A stretch of 64,000 nucleotides of DNA from Diploptera punctata (GCA_030220185.1 JASPKZ010002336.1:654501-718500), one strand, 5' to 3'; counted from the stretch's first letter, positions 1-9,667 are shown. Notes: generated from the letters alone by a model not told the origin. Numbers and translations: made by a program.

Positions 1-445
1 AAAATTTTCTTGGAATTTTCTCCTTTCTTCTTCAGTTTTAAGTTTCTCAAAATCAAACTTCTTTGTTACCTGTCTTCCTCTTATCTTCTTCAAGCAAATA
101 TCTACTTCACCTATTATTAAGACATGGTCTGAATTGATATCTGCTCCAGGTAGGGTCTTCGCATTTTTCAAGCAATTTCAAAATATTTTCTGCATCACTA
201 TGTAGTTGATCTGGTATCGTTTGTTGTCCATAGGGCTTATCCACATGTATCTTCTTCTTTTATACTGTTGAAACATTATATTTCCAATTATCATTGAATT
301 CCTTTTACAGAAATTCACCAATGATTCACATCTCTTGTTCCTTTTTCTTAATCCATATCTTCCGACTGTACTTCCATCTTGTCCTTCTCCAACTACAGCA
401 TTCCAGTCAATTGTTATCTTACCTCATATTTAATGTTTTTTTAAC

Positions 446-500
446 GCAGGAACCACAGTTTTCAAGAGGAGATCTCTCTCATCCTCAGCTGATATTATGA
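446..500 (-). ncRNA. Hammerhead-like ribozyme motif
   Basis: On the minus strand: CTGAGGAT (RC of 481-488), a hairpin of about GAGAG/TCCTCTT, GAAA (RC of 460-463), then ACTGTGGT and UC. The three bases before CTGA (CAG) pair with CUG right after the predicted cleavage site, giving stem I. The layout is type I hammerhead. Activity is not shown. Confidence 0.6.
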
Positions 501-507
501 CACATAA

Positions 508-556
508 TATTGGTTGAGGATGAGAGGGATCTCCTCTTGAAAACTGCAGTTCCCGT
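508..556 (+). ncRNA. Hammerhead-like ribozyme motif
   Basis: TTGAGGAT (514-521), a GAGAGG/TCCTCT-type hairpin, GAAA (539-542), then the palindrome ACTGCAGT and UC. C3 of the catalytic core is U here, so this copy is probably weakened. It mirrors the copy in the opposite arm. Confidence 0.55.
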
Positions 557-1441
557 GTTTAAAAAACATGAATATAAGATAAGAATTGACTCATTCAGAG
601 TAAAGAACCTCATAATGTAATTTCCCACATTTAACTATGATCTTTTCTATCTTTTCATATCTTTCTTCCACTTCTTCATCTGTTAACCCACTATTGGGCA
701 TGTAAATTTGCATTGTCATCATGTCCATGTTTTTCCCTTGTAACCTCACCATTATCATCTGATTATAACATTCTAAATTCATAACTCATTAATTCACCAT
801 TTTGTTCCCACCTCACTTCTGATATTCCCATCACATCCACTCTGTTCCTTCTCATTACTTCCTTCAAATTTTCCAGCTTCCCAGCTTGCAGAAGAGTTCT
901 CACATTCCAGGCTCCAATCCTTAGACTTCTTTTCTTCTGTTGTTTTGACTGCATGATGTCTCCTTCCACAGTATCTTCCTCCCGGACATCCGAATGGGGG
1001 GATAATTTATGTCTAGAGTCTTTTACCATGGAAAGACTCATCATGCCATGTTTGCAGCTCTACAATGGATGTATAGGTATGGTAGCATCCCATTTATTTC
1101 CACACCCCACTCTCTCTTTTGCATCTTAAAACCTTAAAAATATCTTAAGAAGGTCCAGGGGAGCTCCGACTTGGAGGTGAGAATAGTGGATTTGGCTAAA
1201 TTAGACCCTCTGGACTTCACCGAAATTCACCCTAAGTTAAATACCAGTTCCATCAGGCGTTTTTGACCAGATCAGAGATCCTGAAATCCCAATTAGCCTC
1301 TGCCCCCCCCCATTAATTATAACACGTATATATTTCTGCATTGTGATGAATTAAAATTCTATTTAATTTTGCAAATTTTTGTACCATATACACAATAACT
1401 AAATTAATTAGTGATAATTTTTATTGTGTCATTTTTTCCAG

Positions 1442-1801
1442 GAAACAAAGAAGCAATCTGAATCAGTCTCTATTAGAAATGACATACTTAAATCACAAGA
1501 AATTGAAAATAAAAAAGAATTGCATATTAAAACAGAAAAAGATGTGAATGATTTAGAATATAAGAAATCTTCAATCAAAGATATTGGAGAATCTAAAGAA
1601 AGATCTCCTACATCTAGCAATAAGAATATTACTGCAAAAAAATTGGAGAATGAAAACAAAGCCACATCAAGTTCAACTAATAATAATGTAAAAGATAAAA
1701 TATCTGATTCCATTTTATCAGATAATAAAATGGTATGGCTAAATAATGACAGAGTTAAATTGGTAGAACCAATACAGAAAGCTCCCCATTTACGTTCAAA
1801 G
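1442..1801 (+). CDS. RPAP3: RPAP3 internal exon (linker region)
   Basis: This exon is bounded by a polypyrimidine tract plus CAG acceptor before 1442 and AAG|GTAAAA at 1801, with phase 0 at both ends. It encodes about 120 residues of low-complexity, Lys/Ser/Glu-rich sequence. It ends in PHLRSK, which continues as KPLKRIEIQE in the next exon, the kind of sequence found before the C-terminal domain of RPAP3 proteins. RPAP3 is a co-chaperone of the R2TP/PAQosome complex that links HSP90 to assembly of RNA polymerase II and other complexes. The upstream TPR-encoding exons are outside the window. The assignment rests on phase and on the strong match of the next two exons; this exon alone is not diagnostic. 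Confidence 0.72.
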
Positions 1802-1861
1802 GTAAAAATATTAAATTTATTATTTTTAAAGCTTTTTTTTTTTTTGAGTTTGTATATTTAA

Positions 1862-2400
1862 AAGGTAGAGGTACAGGGGCGCTATTGAAGGGAGAACTGA
1901 AGTAAACCCCTCCTATCAATCATATTTACCAAATCAGTTTATTTAAGAACTAGATATTTTAAAATTGCGTTGTAATCACTTGCTTAAAATTAATGTGATT
2001 TCTTTCTTACACTTCTTACATCATGATACTTTATTTAGAATAGACACACAATATATGTCTTGAAGGTCTTTTAGAATATTTTTGGGGATTCTGGTGATGT
2101 TCAATAAGATATACACACAGTTGCATTTTTTAATTACATACACCAATGAATTACACAATAATTGTCAGTTTGAAAGTAATCTTTTACCAAGGATTATTTC
2201 ATCCTTTTTATTGTCATAAAATAGATGTTTATGCATTATTAGATTACTGGTAATCCTATGCTCTAGCTGCCAACCATCTGGTCCATAGTTGCCTTGGTTA
2301 TTGAACTGGTCCATGAGATTTTTATATATAAATAATTTTTCTTATTGGTTTATGTAATGTATTTAATGTATATTGTAAACTAGTATGAACCAATAAATTA
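1862..2400. other. Intron, no gene recognised
   Basis: AT-rich intronic sequence with no coding or structured element I can name. Confidence 0.5.
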
Positions 2401-2445
2401 ATGAGTCATTTTAACATCTTACCTCATATTTCATGTTTTTCAAAC

Positions 2446-2496
2446 ACGGTAACTATAGTTTTCAAATGATCTTGTCATTCATTTTCAACCGCCATT
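2446..2496 (-). ncRNA. Hammerhead-like motif overlapping the Penelope ORF end
   Basis: Minus strand: GCGG, TTGAAAAT (RC of 2481-2488), stem GAATGA/TCATTT, GAAA (RC of 2460-2463), palindrome ACTATAGT, then UA and CCGU. GCGG before the core can pair with CCGU after the UH site. The core has U for C3 and A for G8, so catalysis is doubtful, but the fold is conserved. The stop codon of the ORF lies inside stem II. Confidence 0.62.
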
Positions 2497-2912
2497 ATGA
2501 CTACCGGATATTCGTTGGAATCTCCCTCTATAACGTTGCCATCTGGTGTTGATTTGACGAACTTCGAGATAACGTTGCCATCTGGTGTTGATTCGATGAA
2601 CTTCGAGATGAGGTCGCGTTCATCCGGAATGTCGAAATTCATAGATTTAAATTTGTTCTTCTGTATAAATATTTTCTCCCAAACTGTCAAATCCAAAGGT
2701 TTTTCCAAATGTTTTAGAAGTTTAGCTTCTTTTTCAATTCTATGACCTTCCAACAAACTATGTGCTGCAATAGCTGATTTTTCAATTTCACCATTTTTAA
2801 TATTTCTAAAGTGTTCCTTTGTGCGAGTGTCCAAATTTCTTTTTGTTTTTCCTATGTATACTTTATTGCAATCTCGACAATCAATTTGATAAATTCCAGA
2901 TTTTTTACTATA
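2448..2912 (-). mobile_element. Penelope-like element 3' end (GIY-YIG endonuclease)
   Basis: On the minus strand, 2912-2475 encodes GIYQIDCRDCNKVYIGKTKR-type sequence followed by a basic helix region (KEHFRNIKNGEIEKSAIAAH) and LTVWEKIFIQ. This is the C-terminal GIY-YIG endonuclease typical of Penelope-like retroelements, which join it to an RT related to telomerase. The frame is open from the TKEHF region to the stop at 2475. After the nuclease comes a tail with two copies of a STPDGNVI repeat. The RT domain is absent. The last codons overlap a hammerhead-like motif. Confidence 0.82.
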
Positions 2913-3075
2913 TGGTGTTCATTTTCTTATTGGTTGTTAATAAGTTACCAAGGCTAAATTTATTTATCGGCGCCAATATGATATTGAATTTCTTGAAAAT
3001 TTTGAATAGTATGAACCAGTTTGTAAATAAGATGAATCTGTTTTCATCTTACCTCATAGTAGTTGAGTTCTTTTA

Positions 3076-3118
3076 GGACAAGTTTCAAAAAGAATCTTCT
3101 GTTCTATCTTCAGCTTGT
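3076..3118 (-). ncRNA. Degenerate hammerhead-like motif
   Basis: Minus strand CTGAAGAT (RC of 3106-3113), an imperfect AGAA/TTCT hairpin, GAAA (RC of 3083-3086) and CTTGTCC. It is followed on the minus strand by TATGAGGTAAGATG. It resembles the family at 8240-8680 but is eroded. Confidence 0.45.
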
Positions 3119-3495
3119 CCAGACTGATGATTTATACATTGTTGGTCCTGGACGTCAACTCCTAATTTCTCTTATTTATTAAGAACAACCTCATAATGTT
3201 ACTTCCTGTTGTAATTTTATAATGAACCAGTAGTATTAAAACAATTAGTTAAAATTATTAAGTTGTGGTTAGACTATGTGTCTGTAATATTGCATGTTGT
3301 TAATTATATTCAAAGTATAATTTTTTGTACCACATATTCTAATCACAATATTATTTAACTGAAAATACATATAAAGTGTAGTATATGAACAAATTTGATT
3401 TTATAACATAAAATTATTGCATGCTTGTTTTTTTAAATACTATAGGAAGTAACATTAAGTAGTTTTTGTAAATCAATGGTAAAGAGAAAAATTTT

Positions 3496-3569
3496 TGCCT
3501 GAACCTGGAATCGAACCCTGAACCTTTTGCTTTCCGTGCTAATGCTCTGACCACTGAGCTAATCCAGGC
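3496..3569 (-). tRNA. tRNA-like sequence (not an ordinary tRNA gene)
   Basis: A cloverleaf can be drawn with acceptor, D-arm GCTCAGTGGTCAGAGC and T-arm GGTTCGATTCC type sequence, so the internal Pol III boxes A and B are recognisable. This copy has several changes from its inverted partner at 3804-3877. Position 33 is C rather than U, which argues against a working tRNA. Confidence 0.5.
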
Positions 3570-3803
3570 TTCATTCCCATCCAAGCAGAAATCTTTCCTT
3601 TACCTTACTCTACTGATCCCACATTCACAAATACACAATGAATGGCTTCTACCTGAAGAAGACATGAAGGGACTGCACACAGCTGTGCGTCTTCTTCAGA
3701 TAGAAGCCATTCATTGTGTATTTGTGAATGATGATTCATTGCAGTTGAATGTGGGACCAGTAGAGTAAGGTAAAGGAAGGATTTCTGCTTGGATGGGAAT
3801 GAA

Positions 3804-3877
3804 GCCTGGATTAGCTCAGTGGTCAGAGCATTAGCACGGAAAGCTAAAGGTTCGGGGTTCGATTCCCGGTTCAGGCA
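3804..3877 (+). tRNA. tRNA-like sequence, apparent GGA anticodon
   Basis: GCCTGGA pairs with TTCAGGC as the acceptor. The anticodon stem TTAGC/GCTAA encloses the loop ACGGAAA, and the T-arm is CGGGG-TTCGATT-CCCGG. The GGA loop would read serine codons, but the long serine variable arm is absent and position 33 is C. It is better seen as the Pol III head of a mobile element. It is followed by AACATTTTTCTCTTTACC, a T-rich possible terminator shared by related units. Confidence 0.55.
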
Positions 3878-4002
3878 AACATTTTTCTCTTTACCATTGA
3901 TTTACAATAATTTAATTGTGTTCATTAATTTACTTATTTCTATCATAGTAATAGCTTTAACTTCTCAATATTAATTTAATAATTAAGTGGTTTATTTAAT
4001 AA

Positions 4003-4112
4003 TTAAGATATTTGGTCTGTAATTGCTGACGATGGGGCTCAGAAGCCTTGAAACACATGTTAAACAAAAACAACCATAAGAGGTAAGAATATACAGACCA
4101 AATATCTTAATT
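4003..4112 (+). ncRNA. Hammerhead-like motif closed by a long outer stem
   Basis: CTGACGAT (4026-4033), stem GGGGCT/AGCCTT with loop CAGA, GAAA (4050-4053), then CACATGTTA. An outer stem of about 20 bp (TTTGGTCTGTA near 4011-4021 against TACAGACCAAA near 4092-4102) encloses everything. The box AGAGGTAAG lies about 27 nt after GAAA. A close relative lies at 34089. It is on the sense strand of the RPAP3 intron. Confidence 0.68.
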
Positions 4113-4210
4113 ATTGAAGTAAGATATTTCCAGATTCAATATAACTTGATCTTAATTATTATTGCATGACTTAAGTTTAGTTATGTAATCAGTTTTTTTT
4201 TTATTTGTAG

Positions 4211-4594
4211 AAACCTCTGAAGCGAATTGAAATTCAAGAATATGATAATTCAAGTTTGAAAGAAGACATTGTATTGTCTGATGCTCCTCCAATGGTGAAA
4301 AGTTCAGAAATCAAAGACAAGATTGATGAATCTAAATCTGTAAAGATGAAAGAAAAAGAGCAAGAAAATATTAATTATGTTGAAACTAAAAACATTAAAC
4401 CATCTTCTTCAAAAGAAACTTTAAAAACACAAAATGCAGCAGAAAAGGATATACCAACAGGAAGTACCGGTACAACAGGTTTTCAGGTCAATATAGAAAA
4501 TGAAATGCCTCCCATTCCAAGTACATCTGTTCAATTCTATGTTGGATGGAAAAAAGTAAAATCAAATCCGCAGCTCTCCTATCATTATCTTAAG
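4211..4594 (+). CDS. RPAP3: RPAP3 exon, start of the C-terminal domain
   Basis: This exon runs from TTTGTAG|AAA to AAG|GTGAGG, with phase 0 at both ends. It encodes about 128 residues: KPLKRIEIQEYD, a charged linker, then STSVQFYVGWKKVKSNPQL and SYHYLK. The last part is the opening helix of the RPAP3_C domain, which in known RPAP3 proteins contacts R2TP partners. It joins in frame to the exon at 10177. I am confident of the domain assignment because the next exon carries its distinctive middle part. Confidence 0.85.
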
Positions 4595-4689
4595 GTGAGG
4601 TTTATAAAAAAAAACTATATTAATATTTTTATTACTCTTCTCTTCTTCATTTTTCCTCATGTCCCCTTATTTGGAGATTGAGTCATGAG

Positions 4690-5035
4690 CAAAAATCTCC
4701 ATCTATCTCAGTCATTCCATAATTTCTTCCTCTTCTTTCAACATCCTTCCTAACTTGTATCTCAGTTGGTCTCTTAGTATTTTAAGGTAGTTTTTTAACA
4801 CCTGTATTGTTAACTTCTCTGTATCTATTCTTTTAGCATGACCATAGCATTTTAGTCTACTATCTATTGTATCTTGTACTGTCATGCTTGAAGGTGTTTC
4901 TTATTTCTATGTTCCAAATTATACCTCTTCTATTTTTTCCAAGCAGCTTCTCAAGCAATTCATTTCTATTCTTTTGTATTCAGTTTAGAACATTCTTCAT
5001 TATTGTGTTATTTCAACTCAATATAGTAGTAATGG
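4690..5035 (-). mobile_element. LINE 3' end fragment
   Basis: Minus-strand translation gives broken pieces such as SVQDTIDSRLKCYGHAKRID, which resembles the C-terminal region after the RT of RTE/CR1-type LINEs (usual pattern: W.GH..R). No long frame is open. It is an old copy. Confidence 0.5.
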
Positions 5036-5115
5036 TTTAACCCTTAAGGTGCTGTGAGCTGATTAGATCTGCTCTGATGCTTCTGTCCATTACCTGCCAG
5101 ATAATATACTTAAAC

Positions 5116-5222
5116 TATTTAACATTTTCCAATACTGTTATTTTAACACAGTTCCAATAATGGATCATATTATAATATTATTGGAACTATGTTAAAATAA
5201 CAGTATTGGAAAATGTTAAATA
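5116..5222. repeat. Near-perfect palindrome (MITE-like hairpin)
   Basis: ATTTAACATTTTCCAATACT at the left is repeated inverted at the right (AGTATTGGAAAATGTTAAAT). The arms are about 45 bp with a short centre. There is no coding. It is possibly a miniature inverted-repeat element. Confidence 0.65.
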
Positions 5223-5385
5223 ACATTGTTTACTACTTACAAAAGTGGTGGTGTAAAATTCTCAAATATAGATACTTCTAAATGAAGCCGGCCGTTGACG
5301 ATGGTAGTGTCATGTACCTGACAGCAGATGAAACGAGAATTGTAGATTTGTATATGTGGAAAGAATTGTTAGTATTTGTGCCAGG

Positions 5386-5459
5386 TGTGGAATGGTGTAG
5401 TGGGCTGCACACTAGTCTGGAGAACTAGAGGTCCACGGTTTGATTCCTGGTTCACACAT
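5386..5459 (+). tRNA. tRNA-like unit head
   Basis: Box A-like GGTGTAGTGGGC and box B-like GGTTTGATTCC, with a CTAGT/ACTAG anticodon-like stem. It is followed by AATTTTTCTTTTCAC, the same type of T-rich tail as the other tRNA-like units here. The D-arm is poor, so it is not a functional tRNA. Confidence 0.5.
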
Positions 5460-5889
5460 TAATTTTTCTTTTCACAATATCATTATAATACTTAAACTAG
5501 TTGCAAAGCCGATCGCATCGGCAGATACAATTTAAATCTTTGACACAAGAGATTTTACCAGTGGCATGCAGAGGATTAAGGACCATTACAATATGGAAAT
5601 AAGTGTACATTTGTCATTTTGAGAATAACATTTTTTTGTTTATTATAAAAAATAACACAATGATACTCATAATAATATCATAGGTTAGCATCTTGTTTCC
5701 ATGTTCAATTGAAATTTCTCCAGGAATTGTGTATATAATACACAGTACCTAAAAATACATTTTTTTTAATTGTGTCTCAATTGAAGTGAAGTATCTATAA
5801 GATCTATAAATTGTCTTCTTAGAGTTCAATGGTGTAATTCCACAACAGACCTTTAATCAATAGCATTAGTATTCTTCTGATTTTATTTT

Positions 5890-6285
5890 ATTTGAAGAGA
5901 AAAAAAAATGTCTGAATCAGGATTTGAACCCAATATCTCTGGTTCTATACACGAGTACTCTAAACCATTGAGTTACCAGGTTTCCAGTTCAAAAGCACAT
6001 TTTTTCTCTGTTCTATATGAATTCCTATGCGCCGAGGCTATGCACTTTTTGTTCTATATACCGTTAGGGCTTCTTTAACAAAATACTTTATTGGGAATTT
6101 ACAACACATTTATAGCCAGTGAAGCTTATTTTCGATCTTACGTATTAAATTTATCACTTCTCACAGAAAGACTAATTTTATTTGAAGAGAAAAATGTGTG
6201 CCCAAATTGGGATTCAAACCCAATGTATCTGTTTCTGTACACCAATGCTATAAACTACTGAGCTACCAGGCTTACATAAGTGAGT
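5890..6285 (-). repeat. Two tRNA-like units in the same orientation
   Basis: Minus-strand tRNA-like sequences at about 5915-5990 and 6197-6275 each have a box B form (GGGTTTGAATCCC and GGGTTCAAATCC types). Each is followed on the minus strand by ATTTTTCTCTTCAAATA. Both are diverged. They belong with the 50382-51481 family by that tail. Confidence 0.55.
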
Positions 6286-6329
6286 TCTATATGTATATAG
6301 CTATTTCAATAATTTAGCCATTTACTTCA

Positions 6330-7085
6330 ATTCTATGTCTTTCTGACCAAGCTTGAGTAGCTGCTACAGATTTATCTATCTCCCCATTTTTTACATGTCT
6401 ACGGTGTTCTTTCATCCTAATGTTCAAATTAATTTTTGTTTGACCTATGTATATTTTTTCATATCATCTCCATTTTACCTGATAAATTCCAGATATTTTT
6501 GCCTTTATTAATCATTTCATTTTTAGCTATAGTTATAGTTTATTATGGCCATAATAATTTTTTTTGCCAGTTTGATGTTGAATTTTTTTTCTATTTTTGG
6601 AAACTTATTGTATGCCAAAGGATGATATATAAATTTTAAATTTCTTTTATTTCAAATTAATTTCTTTTTTGGTCTGAAGAGTACTTTTAATAATTAATTT
6701 TTGTTTTCTGAACTATTTAATATTCTTGTGAATCTTTTTTTTTTCAAAACCATTCTGTTTTTGTTGCCTTTATTTTGTTTTTTCTCTAGATTAAAATGTT
6801 CTCTGTCCATTCTATGGGAATGTTATTAGTGTATATTTCTTTCCTGTAAATTCCAAATTCTGTTTTTCTCTTTTCATTCCTGATCAATTTAAGATCCAAA
6901 AATTATATTTGTTATTTTCAATTTTTGTAGCAAATTTAATTGTTTTTATTCTGAATATTCAAGAGTTTTAAAGCATCTTCTTTATGTTTTTGCTTAATTA
7001 TTGAAATTATATCGTTCACATACCTGCACCAAAATTTGAACATCGAAGGGAGTGCCTTCATTATCTGCCATTCAAAATTACCCAT
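6330..7085 (-). mobile_element. Penelope-like element fragment, RT end plus GIY-YIG
   Basis: The minus strand reads YVNDIISIIKQKHKEDALK then FLDLKLIRN and FGIYRKEIYTNNIP (end of a Penelope-like RT). Further on come a broken GIY-YIG start (KIYIGQTKINLNIRMKEH) and KNGEIDKS. Stops and frameshifts are frequent, so it is a pseudogene. It lies tail-on to the plus-strand Penelope fragment at 7205. Confidence 0.65.
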
Positions 7086-7204
7086 AAACAGGTCTGCAAA
7101 AAAAAAAAATGGGATAATGGGTTACCATTGCAAGTTCTGGCCTTTTGTCTCTAGAAATTCCCTTTATAAGTAAAAACATTTGATCAATGCATAATTTATT
7201 TAAT

Positions 7205-7726
7205 TTTAACCCCAGACAACAAAAAATCTGGAATTTATCAAATTGATTGCAAAGATTGCAACAGGATATATATATAGGAAAAACAAAAAGGAACTTGGAA
7301 ACTCTTAAAAAAGAGCACTTCAGAAACATAAAGAATGGAGAAATTGAAAAATCAGCTATAGCAGCACATAGTTTATTAGAGCATCATAGGATTGAAAAAG
7401 AAGCAAAACTTTTAAAACATCTATCTAAACCTTTAGATTTAACAGTTTGGGAAAAAATATATATTCAAAAAAACCATACTAGAACTATGAACTTCGAGAT
7501 TCCGGACGAACCGAGCTTGATTACAAAGTTCTTTAAAAATGCAACAGATAGCAGTTTAGAAAATGATTCATTCAAAATAACACCAGATGGCAGTTTGGAG
7601 AGTAATTCCTTCAAAAGAACACCAGATGGCAGTCTAGATAATTACCGGCAAAAGAAAAAATTGACAGTCGTGAAAACAGCTGATGATGACGACAATGTGT
7701 CGCCGATACTACAGTGCTGTGTTTAA
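7205..7726 (+). mobile_element. Penelope-like 3' end with GIY-YIG coding
   Basis: The frame reads KSGIYQIDCKDCN, YIGKTKRN, KEHFRNIKNGEIEKSAIAAHSL and LTVWEKIYIQ. The tail carries repeats ITPDGSLE and RTPDGSLD before the stop at 7726. The open stretch 7247-7726 (159 codons) starts inside the nuclease; the GIY part is upstream in the neighbouring frame. The RT is missing. The final codons overlap a hammerhead-like motif. The repeat PDG tail is shared with the copy at 2475. Confidence 0.8.
7678..7716 (+). ncRNA. Degenerate hammerhead-like motif in the Penelope ORF
   Basis: CTGATGAT (7680-7687) has the exact hammerhead heptamer. The stem is GACGAC/GTCGCC with one mismatch, and GATA (7704-7707) stands where GAAA is expected. 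It lies inside the last 16 codons of the GIY-YIG ORF. Confidence 0.5.
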
Positions 7727-7789
7727 AAAAACATAGAAGTATGATGTAAGAAGAAATCACGATTCATTTAATTATTTAAGTTTCTTCTC

Positions 7790-8190
7790 TGCTATCTTTA
7801 TCTAACTTGTTTTTGATTAGCCAATTGTCCAAAATTTAAACTGTGTTTTTTTTCTTTTGGAATGTTAGAAAATAATGAGTTAACATAAAGTTAAACTTAT
7901 CTTTCTGAAGATTCAGTTTCTACATTTTATAATTATTCTATTAATTGATAAGAATTTTCCACTGCTAGGCTTTCAAAATTTGCCATTTCCTTGATTTATT
8001 ACTTAACCACTTAGATACTTGATAATTAGGTGAACCAATATTATTAACAATTGGCCTTTTTTTTTTTTTGCCTACTTTATGAATTTTGAGTAGACCATGA
8101 ATGTGGGGTTTCTTGGATTTGCTATTTTTAATTTGAATTTTTCTTTTTCTGATATCTTTTAAATAGATTTTAAACTATTTTCTACATTCC
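7790..8190 (-). mobile_element. Penelope-like RT N-terminal fragment (decayed)
   Basis: Minus-strand pieces read ISEKEKFKLKIANPRNPTF and then a broken form of the GLPKIHK...PIRPIV region of Penelope-like RTs. Frames are interrupted repeatedly. It is placed by these two motifs only. Confidence 0.5.
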
Positions 8191-8282
8191 TGATGGTTTT
8201 GGGCAGGGGATCAGATTTTATTTCTTCATTATATTATTTTTGGTCTGGACATCTTACCTCAATATTAATGTTGATTTGTTCT

Positions 8283-8322
8283 TGGACATGTTTCAAAACA
8301 ATTCTGTTTTATCGTCAGCTTT
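8283..8322 (-). ncRNA. Hammerhead-like ribozyme motif
   Basis: Minus strand CTGACGAT (RC of 8311-8318), stem AAAACA/TGTTTT, GAAA (RC of 8291-8294), palindrome ACATGT, then C. It is the mirror of the plus-strand copy at 8598. Confidence 0.65.
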
Positions 8323-8593
8323 CCCAGACTGGTTTTATTTATGTTGCATTATGTTGCACCACCTGGATGTCGATGTCAGCTCCATCCTGTGGTTGGCCAA
8401 AGAACCTCCAAACAAGGTCACCCTCCATTGGAATATCAAAATTCATAACAGAAGAACAGAAACAGAGTTATGAATTTTGATATTCCGATGGAGGGTGACC
8501 TTGTTTGGAGGTTCTTTGGCCAACCACAGGATGGAGCTGACATCGACATCCAGGTGGTGCAACATAATGCAACATAAATAAAACCAGTCTGGG

Positions 8594-8634
8594 AAAGCTG
8601 ACGATAAAACAGAATTGTTTTGAAACATGTCCAA
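8594..8634 (+). ncRNA. Hammerhead-like ribozyme motif
   Basis: CTGACGAT (8598-8605), stem AAAACA/TGTTTT with loop GAAT, GAAA (8622-8625), palindrome ACATGT then C. Stem I next to the core is weak, but AGTCTGG upstream can pair with CCAGACC downstream as an outer stem. GAGGTAAG follows about 34 nt after GAAA. Confidence 0.65.
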
Positions 8635-8936
8635 GAACAAATCAACATTAATATTGAGGTAAGATGTCCAGACCAAAAATAATATAATTAAAATAACCTC
8701 AAAATGTAACTTCCTAAAATTAAATATTTATTTCTTCATATTCATCTCCTTCCAAAAGTTTATCCATCCTATTGTATTCTTCCTTATCCATTATATTCTT
8801 CCTGGTTGCCTTTATCAGATTTTGAATATACATTTTTGTTGTTAATGCTGACAAATGTTTTCATATTTGTCTGACATATTTTATTCTTGGAATGTTTTTT
8901 ATTTTCCCCAAAACTTTCACACATTCTTTTCTAATT

Positions 8937-9152
8937 AATTAAATAAAAATAAAACGTAGTTTTATTTGATTTTCATATTTATTATATAATTCAGTGACAG
9001 CTGTTTCGGTACACTGTACCTTCTTCAGACATGTTAACATAATTTGTTAACATGTCTGAAGAAGGTACAGTGTACCGAAACAGCTGTCACTGAATTATAT
9101 AATAAATATGAAAATCAACTAAAACTACGTTTTATTTTTATTTAATTAATAA
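8937..9152. repeat. Foldback with two canonical-looking hammerhead motifs
   Basis: The arms read inward from AATAAAAATAAAACGTAG and its complement and are inverted over about 100 bp. Each arm carries CTGAAGAA, a GGTAC/GTACC hairpin, GAAA and CAGCTGTC (cores RC of 9021-9028, and 9056-9063). Confidence 0.8.
9054..9092 (+). ncRNA. Hammerhead ribozyme motif (plus arm)
   Basis: CTGAAGAA (9056-9063), GGTAC/GTACC hairpin, GAAA (9077-9080), CAGCTG, then UC. All invariant bases of the hammerhead core are present: CUGANGA, GAAA, and GUC at the predicted cleavage site. The mirror copy is at about 8992-9030 on the minus strand. Stem I next to the core is only about 2 bp, so self-cleavage may need dimerisation. 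Confidence 0.68.
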
Positions 9153-9404
9153 ATATGGATTTTCATCAAGTAAACACCAACTCAATTGATTATTCTTTTC
9201 TAATAATCATTTTTTCTTCTAAATTTAACCCCTGAATTGAAATTTCAATATCAACTACATATTCTTCCAGTTGTTTGAAAAATTAACTGATATTTTTAAA
9301 CCTTTGTCTAGAATATTTAAATTAATATTGGGAAGTAAACATTATGAGGTTAAAATTCATCGGAGAACATATTGTTTAAACAACTCACCTCATAGGATTC
9401 ATGC

Positions 9405-9454
9405 TTCCATGATATCGCGATTTCAAACATAATCATGTTCATCGTCAGCCATAA
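9405..9454 (-). ncRNA. Hammerhead-like ribozyme motif
   Basis: Minus strand TTATGG, CTGACGAT (RC of 9441-9448), stem GAACAT/ATGTTT, GAAA (RC of 9421-9424), ATCGCGAT, A, then TCATGG. It mirrors the plus copy and has the same 6 bp stem I. Confidence 0.7.
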
Positions 9455-9543
9455 CTCCGACTGATGAAATTCTTCGGCCGTCAACTATTCTATTGTCGCC
9501 ATCTTCAGTGCTGTTGACGGCCGAAGAATTTCATCAGTCGGAG

Positions 9544-9592
9544 TTATGGCTGACGATGAACATGATTATGTTTGAAATCGCGATATCATGGA
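9544..9592 (+). ncRNA. Hammerhead-like ribozyme motif, well formed
   Basis: TTATGG, CTGACGAT (9550-9557), stem GAACAT/ATGTTT with loop GATT, GAAA (9574-9577), palindrome ATCGCGAT, UA-type site, then TCATGG. TTATGG pairs with TCATGG over 6 positions (with G-U pairs), giving stem I. TATGAGGTGAG follows. This is one of the best complete copies. Confidence 0.75.
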
Positions 9593-9667
9593 AGCATGAA
9601 TCCTATGAGGTGAGTTGTTTAAACAATATGTTCTCCGATGAATTTTAATGATTATACCTCATAATGT

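Larger units (their letters stand above)
425..600. repeat. Foldback element with two head-to-head hammerhead motifs, inserted in the LINE
   Basis: The arms around 430-490 and 500-590 are inverted copies of each other (CTTACCTCATATTTAATG on the left, AAGATAAGAATTG on the right). Each arm holds a hammerhead-like core. The motif AACCTCATAATGTaAyTTCC at the right edge recurs beside many foldbacks in this window. It interrupts the endonuclease coding of the surrounding LINE. Confidence 0.7.
1..1310 (-). mobile_element. RTE-like LINE fragment, APE endonuclease region
   Basis: Read on the minus strand, 763-1044 encodes the opening of an AP-type endonuclease (GAWNVRTLLQAGKLEN and GISEVRW are visible). 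591-782 continues it after a frameshift (IYMPNSGLTDEEVEERYEKI), and 420-1 carries the later part (NWNAVVGEG, then GADINSDHVL, the SDH metal-site motif). These motifs are typical of APE-type non-LTR elements of the RTE/CFDP2-like kind. The coding is split by a foldback at about 425-600 and by frame breaks, so it is a dead copy. It runs off the left edge of the window. 1045-1310 may be its 5' UTR; nothing else is seen there. Confidence 0.8.
3466..3908. repeat. Foldback of two inverted tRNA-like units
   Basis: The arms are inverted copies. Each holds a tRNA-like sequence facing outward with a CTCTTTACCATTGATTTACAA tail. The centre holds complementary ATTCACAAATACACAATG blocks (3613-3640 and 3704-3735) and CTGAAGAAGAC. 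Its design matches the pair at 14596-14850, which sits inside the endogenous retrovirus. Confidence 0.75.
8240..8735. repeat. Long foldback with two hammerhead motifs
   Basis: About 215 bp arms (8242-8457 and 8461-8676) are almost perfect inverted copies; each begins or ends with GGTCTGGACATCTTACCTC or its complement. Open frames in it are mirror images of each other, not genes. The right flank has AACCTCAAAATGTAACTTCC, the edge motif seen beside other foldbacks. A fragment of this family is inserted at about 26087-26230. Confidence 0.85.

Noticed and set aside
3640..3720. CTGAAGAAGAC on both strands at the centre of the 3466-3908 foldback
   Set aside because: No GAAA follows the hairpin, so it lacks the second half of the hammerhead core.
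3804..3877. Functional serine tRNA gene
   Set aside because: Apparent GGA anticodon, but C at position 33, no long variable arm, and it sits in a repeated foldback.
8193..8676. Overlapping ORFs of 70-95 codons with nearly identical proteins on opposite strands
   Set aside because: They are mirror images created by the foldback, not genes.
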